This document shows, piece after piece, positions 14,165 to 17,470 of a stretch of DNA of 17,470 nucleotides. Position 1 is the stretch's first letter, and each line of letters opens with the position of its first letter. Source of the stretch: Chrysiogenia bacterium (GTDB lineage Bacteria; JAGRBM01). Made by a program: the position numbers and the translations under genes. The DNA lies in the NCBI GenBank assembly GCA_020434085.1, contig JAGRBM010000172.1, positions 1 through 17,470 on the forward strand. The letters run 5' to 3'. Below the pieces are notes generated by a model. It had not been told where the DNA came from. It did no database searches and was given only the letters and a program-made list of their open reading frames with translations.

Positions 14165-16329
14165 GCGCGGCGCCTCCTTCCCGCTATCACGCCGGTGAGG
14201 AGCCCCTCGGCCAGTAGCAGCGCCAGCAACGTCATCGCCGCCGAGCGCCAGTATTCCTCGCGGCGGCTGCGCGCGAAGAGCCCCCGGGCGCTACCCACCT
14301 CGCCATCCTCTGATTCGACGCCGTGCACCTCGAGGTTCACGAGCTTCGAGAGTTCGCCGGCATCGAGTGCGCTCAGGTCCGATTCCTCGCGCGGCAGGTT
14401 CACCGCGAACCAGAACTTCGAGTCGGCTTCATCGGTCTCGGCCTCGCTCTGCCAGCTCACTTCATAGATGCCGGGCATCTGCGTGTCTTCGAAGACGATG
14501 GGAAGCCCCGGCGCGTCGGCGGGGACTTCCAGGTCCTGGCGCAGATTTCCGGGGCCGCTGACCAGTGCGCGCCGCGCGCCGGTGGGCGGGCGCAGGCTCA
14601 CGCGCTCTCCCACGACAAAGGGCCGCGCTGCAGCATCGCGCAGCGTGTTGGCCAGGTAATAGACGAGCTGATGGATGAGCGGCAGGTAGGTCGGCTTGAT
14701 CGCAAAGTCGCTCCACTGCAGGTCCAGCGCGCTGGTCCACAGGAGCACCTTGCCGCGGCCGTGACGGCCCTCCAGCAATGCCGGGGCGCCGTTGCCAAAG
14801 CGCATGAGCGCGGCGGACTTGCTCTCGTCGGCGGCCTCGGTGAGCACATAAACTTCGAAATTTGCCTTGCCGAAGTCGACCTGCTCGCCCTTACCGAAGA
14901 TGCGCAGCGCCGGGTGTTGAAAGTCCACTTGGGCGAGGCGCCCGGCATGGAGCTCGCCGCCCTGCTGGGAGAAAGAGCGCGAGGAGACATCGAGTGCCAG
15001 GCGAAGGCGCGCCGGCAGCAGGGATTCGGCCACGCGGTTGTATTCGTCCGGGTCGACCTGGTCGCCAAGGCCGATGAAGAGCCCCCCGCCCTCCTCGACA
15101 AAGCGCATGAGCTTGTCCCAGCCCGCCGGCCCCAGGTCGGAGGCCGAAACGTTGGCCAGCACCACAACGCGGGTCTTGGTCAGGTCCGCATCCCGGAAGG
15201 CCTCGGCGCGAATGGTCGTGGCCCGCACGCGCGAGGCGGCGTTGCGCGTCGGGCTCAGCGCATTTTCAAGAAAGTAGGTCTCGCTGAAGAACTTCACCGG
15301 TCGCGGATCACCATCGACGAGCAGCACTTCTACCGAGGGATTCGAGCGCAGCACCAGCGAATAGGTGTCATCGACGGCAAGGGCGTCGGGTTCAAGGCGC
15401 AGCACGCCGCGCGGCGAGAGTTCCTTGGTTGAGTCATAGGAGAGCGTCTTGGTCAGCACGCCCGCACTCTGCGTTGAGACGATTCCCTGCGTGAGCAGGT
15501 CATCACCGTCATAGAGCGCCAACGGAAGCTCGCCCTGCCCCATGCGACCCCAGGCGCCGACTTCGATCTCCACCGATTGCGCAAGGCTCTGCGCGCTTCC
15601 ACTCTCGGTGAGCGCGGCCTGAAGGATGGCGTGGTTGCTCGACTCTTTTTCCGAGCGCACATCGACCAGCACCACGGGGATGCGGTCGTCCTCGGGCGGC
15701 GCTTCGGCAGGGCTCCAGGAGCCGCGCTGGGCATCGGTAAAGACGTAAATGCGCTTGTCTTCTGCCACGTCGCCGTGCAGCACGTCGATGGCCCTACGAA
15801 GCGCGCCCGTCCCGTCGGCGTGGGCGTAGCTGGTCTCGATATTGGAGAGCGCCTGCAGCAGCTCCTCGCGGTTGGTGCTCAGGTGATCGACCTGTTCGGA
15901 ACTCGGCACCATTGTGAGCAGCGCGGCACGGTCGCCTTCCTTGAGCGATTCGATCAGTGCGCGCGCGGCGCTCTTGGCCGCTTCAGTGCGCGGACCGGAG
16001 GATTCCTCGTAGAGCATGCTGAAAGAGTTGTCGAAAATGATGACGAGGCTCGCCGGCCCGTCGCCAAGCTGCGATGCAGTCGCCGGGAGCTCGCGAAACG
16101 GGCGCGAGAGCCAGAGGGCGATAAGCAGCACGGCAAGGACGCGAAGCAGCAGCAGTAGCGCATCACGAAGCCGAAGGTGGCGCGCGGTAGGGAGCTCGGT
16201 ATCGGCGAGAAAACGCACCGCCGCAAAGGGCACCTGCGCGCCGCGCTTTCGGTGGATCAGGTGCAACAGCACCGGCACCGCCACCGCGAGACCGCCCAGT
16301 CCCAGAAGCAAAGGATGCAACCACTGCAT
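14161..16329 (-). CDS. BatA-type membrane VWA protein
   Basis: This 722-aa protein begins with the BatA N-terminal domain (HPLLLGLGGLAVAVPVLLHL, then RGAQVPFAAVRFL) and a second helix (about 56-75). The VWA domain follows with D100-x-S102-x-S104 (DNSFSM), T174 (DGTGALRR) and D199 (FTDAQ). From residue 334 a glutaminase-like region appears (VEVLLVDGDPRPVKFF; RFVEEGGGLFIGLGD at 409-423; GRGKVLLWTSALD further on), followed by beta-rich segments and a C-terminal helix (about 696-716) with a basic tail. The topology places the VWA and later domains outside the cytoplasmic membrane. Bat proteins take their name from Bacteroides aerotolerance, but that role cannot be transferred here. The start is 3 nt after the DUF58 stop and the end overlaps the DUF4159 start, so this is a core member of the operon. 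Confidence 0.9.
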   Translation of the reverse strand: MQWLHPLLLGLGGLAVAVPVLLHLIHRKRGAQVPFAAVRFLADTELPTARHLRLRDALLLLLRVLAVLLIALWLSRPFRELPATASQLGDGPASLVIIFDNSFSMLYEESSGPRTEAAKSAARALIESLKEGDRAALLTMVPSSEQVDHLSTNREELLQALSNIETSYAHADGTGALRRAIDVLHGDVAEDKRIYVFTDAQRGSWSPAEAPPEDDRIPVVLVDVRSEKESSNHAILQAALTESGSAQSLAQSVEIEVGAWGRMGQGELPLALYDGDDLLTQGIVSTQSAGVLTKTLSYDSTKELSPRGVLRLEPDALAVDDTYSLVLRSNPSVEVLLVDGDPRPVKFFSETYFLENALSPTRNAASRVRATTIRAEAFRDADLTKTRVVVLANVSASDLGPAGWDKLMRFVEEGGGLFIGLGDQVDPDEYNRVAESLLPARLRLALDVSSRSFSQQGGELHAGRLAQVDFQHPALRIFGKGEQVDFGKANFEVYVLTEAADESKSAALMRFGNGAPALLEGRHGRGKVLLWTSALDLQWSDFAIKPTYLPLIHQLVYYLANTLRDAAARPFVVGERVSLRPPTGARRALVSGPGNLRQDLEVPADAPGLPIVFEDTQMPGIYEVSWQSEAETDEADSKFWFAVNLPREESDLSALDAGELSKLVNLEVHGVESEDGEVGSARGLFARSRREEYWRSAAMTLLALLLAEGLLTGVIAGRRRRA

Positions 16330-16332
16330 GAG

Positions 16333-17298
16333 CTAGCGCGCCCCCCCGCGGTTTCGCGAAAGCAGGTAGGTCAGCAGCGGACGGTCGACCGGCTCACTGG
16401 TTAGCACGCGCAGGTAGCTGATCTCGCTCTGGATGCAGCGCTCGCGCACGTCATCGACAAAGGCGTCGATGCGCCGCAGGTAGCTCTCGCGCTGGGCCAT
16501 GGGATCGACCTGCACGGGCTGCTCGCCTTCGAGTCCCTGGAAGTCGCTCCAGCTCTGGAAGGGAAAGCTCATCTCGTAGGGGTCGAGCATCTGGAAGAAC
16601 GAGATCTCGTGCCCCCGCGAGCGAAGCTGTCGCAGCGCGGCCCAGTCGTCCTCGGTCAGGTCGAATCCGTCGGTAAAGAGCAGAATCAGCGTGCGCCGCC
16701 GGTGGGCTTCCAGAACCGGGCGCAGCAGTTCGCGAAGGTGCGACTCGCCTTTGGGCTCAATGGCCTCGAGTTCATGGAAGAGCTGGGCGAGCTGCTTGGG
16801 GCCCGGCCGTGGCGGCACGAAAAGATCGAGCTTGCTCGCGCCGCAGGCAAGGCCCACGGCGTCCTGCTGCCCCTGCAGCAGGTGCGCGAGCCCGGCGCTC
16901 ATCATGGCCGCGTAGGCGAGTTTGCTCACCTGCCCGGTGCCAAGATCCTGCCCGCGCCGGTCGGCGCCGGTATCGACATCGGCCGGGTTGATGTCCGGCG
17001 ACATCTGCGCGCCGCAATACCCCATGGATCCGCTCGTATCGAGCACGAAGAGCGCGGCGATGTTGGTCTCGGCCTCGAACTGTTTGACGAAGAGCTTGTC
17101 GGACTTGCCGTAGATCTTCCAGTCCAGGTGGCGCAGTTCATCGCCCTGGGAATACTGCTTGTGCTCGGCAAACTCGATGCTCGCGCCCTTGCTGGGGGAG
17201 GCATGCATGCCCGCCCACACGCCCTGGGCGATCCGCTGGGCACGAAGCCCCAAGGGACGCAATTTGGCCAGAGTCGCTGGGTCGAGCAGCTGGGTCAT
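16333..17298 (-). CDS. DUF58 domain protein (VWA-like), MoxR partner
   Basis: This 321-aa protein has the DUF58 signature at residues 46-77 (HKQYSQGDELRHLDWKIYG and LFVKQFEAE), directly followed by a VWA-type metal site D87-x-S89-x-S91 (DTSGSM) and, later, D210 (FTDGFD). DUF58 proteins nearly always lie next to a MoxR ATPase, as here. No signal peptide or membrane segment is visible, so it is probably cytoplasmic and may link the ATPase to the membrane proteins encoded downstream. Between the DTSGSM motif and the next helix (SKLAYAAMMSAG) there is an extra polar loop of about 32 residues (93-124), longer than I expect for the family. The start follows the MoxR stop by 71 nt and has only a weak ribosome site (GAGAAG about 11 nt away). 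The stop is 3 nt before the BatA-type start. Confidence 0.92.
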   Translation of the reverse strand: MTQLLDPATLAKLRPLGLRAQRIAQGVWAGMHASPSKGASIEFAEHKQYSQGDELRHLDWKIYGKSDKLFVKQFEAETNIAALFVLDTSGSMGYCGAQMSPDINPADVDTGADRRGQDLGTGQVSKLAYAAMMSAGLAHLLQGQQDAVGLACGASKLDLFVPPRPGPKQLAQLFHELEAIEPKGESHLRELLRPVLEAHRRRTLILLFTDGFDLTEDDWAALRQLRSRGHEISFFQMLDPYEMSFPFQSWSDFQGLEGEQPVQVDPMAQRESYLRRIDAFVDDVRERCIQSEISYLRVLTSEPVDRPLLTYLLSRNRGGAR

Positions 17299-17369
17299 GG
17301 AACGGATGCTTCTCTAACTGGGTTGGCTGCGCGCCGCCCCGGATGAAAGCGCGCGCGGCTGTGGGAACC

Positions 17370-17470
17370 TCAAACGCCGGGCACGTGCTCCAGAAGTTTG
17401 GCGATGATCGTGTCGGAATTGACGCCCTCGGCCTCGGCCTGGAAGTTCACCACCACGCGATGGCGAAGCA
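17370..17470 (-). CDS. MoxR-family AAA+ ATPase, C-terminal fragment (rest outside window)
   Basis: On the - strand the frame is open from the window edge to a TGA at 17370-17372. The 33 visible residues (LRHRVVVNFQAEAEGV, then DTIIAKLLEHVPGV) match the extreme C-terminus typical of MoxR ATPases, where a VLRHR..xNFQAEAEG motif precedes a final helix. The gene is cut by the edge of the window, not broken. It is the apparent first visible gene of the DUF58/BatA/DUF4159 operon, and its ATPase domain would be found upstream on this strand. The identification rests on a short motif plus the neighbouring DUF58 gene. Confidence 0.85.
   Translation of the reverse strand, partial: LRHRVVVNFQAEAEGVNSDTIIAKLLEHVPGV

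Noticed and set aside
14323-15432. 369-codon open frame on + opposite the BatA-type gene
   Set aside because: Antisense shadow of a well-supported gene, with no recognisable domain or ribosome site.

Overview
The window is GC-rich bacterial chromosome with dense, short-spaced genes and no sign of integrated mobile DNA. No tRNA, rRNA, CRISPR array, insertion sequence or origin was seen. The gene families (a PilZ protein of the type common in Myxococcus-like bacteria, DUF4159 and BatA-type VWA proteins, two MoxR/VWA modules) suggest a Gram-negative lineage of the old Deltaproteobacteria (Myxococcota/Desulfobacterota or a relative). That assignment is inference from gene content; no marker gene settles it.

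Left part (1-3900): the 3' end of a DUF2203 gene and a YciI-like gene on + end at a strong bidirectional terminator. This faces a stand-alone Lon N-terminal (substrate-binding) domain protein on -, which has a good sigma70-type promoter. A 383-base divergent intergenic region follows, then two translationally coupled zinc-dependent medium-chain dehydrogenases on +.

Middle (3930-9508, all -): murJ (lipid II flippase) is followed by a single-domain cyclic-nucleotide-binding-fold protein. Next comes a RavA/ViaA-like pair (MoxR AAA+ ATPase plus a soluble VWA protein with an acidic coiled coil), and after it a PilZ protein that keeps its c-di-GMP-binding motifs. A membrane histidine kinase without a visible response regulator is transcribed divergently from murJ (9637-11022, +).

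Right part (11023-17470, all -): a tightly packed operon reads, in transcription order, MoxR ATPase (only its C-terminus lies in the window), DUF58 protein, BatA-type membrane VWA protein, DUF4159 exported protein, and a large membrane protein joining a VWA-like domain to a glutaminase-like domain. Its last four genes are separated by 3 nt, a 4-nt ATGA overlap and 4 nt. The likely scheme, inferred from MoxR/VWA systems generally, is an ATPase that acts on or through metal-binding VWA adaptors, here on envelope proteins. The operon is a recurring arrangement of families, but I know of no established function for it.

The points most worth following are: two separate MoxR/VWA modules within about 13 kb, one next to a c-di-GMP receptor; a glutaminase-like core without nucleophile that seems to recur in consecutive proteins of the right-hand operon; and a coupled dehydrogenase pair whose cofactor-binding motifs differ.
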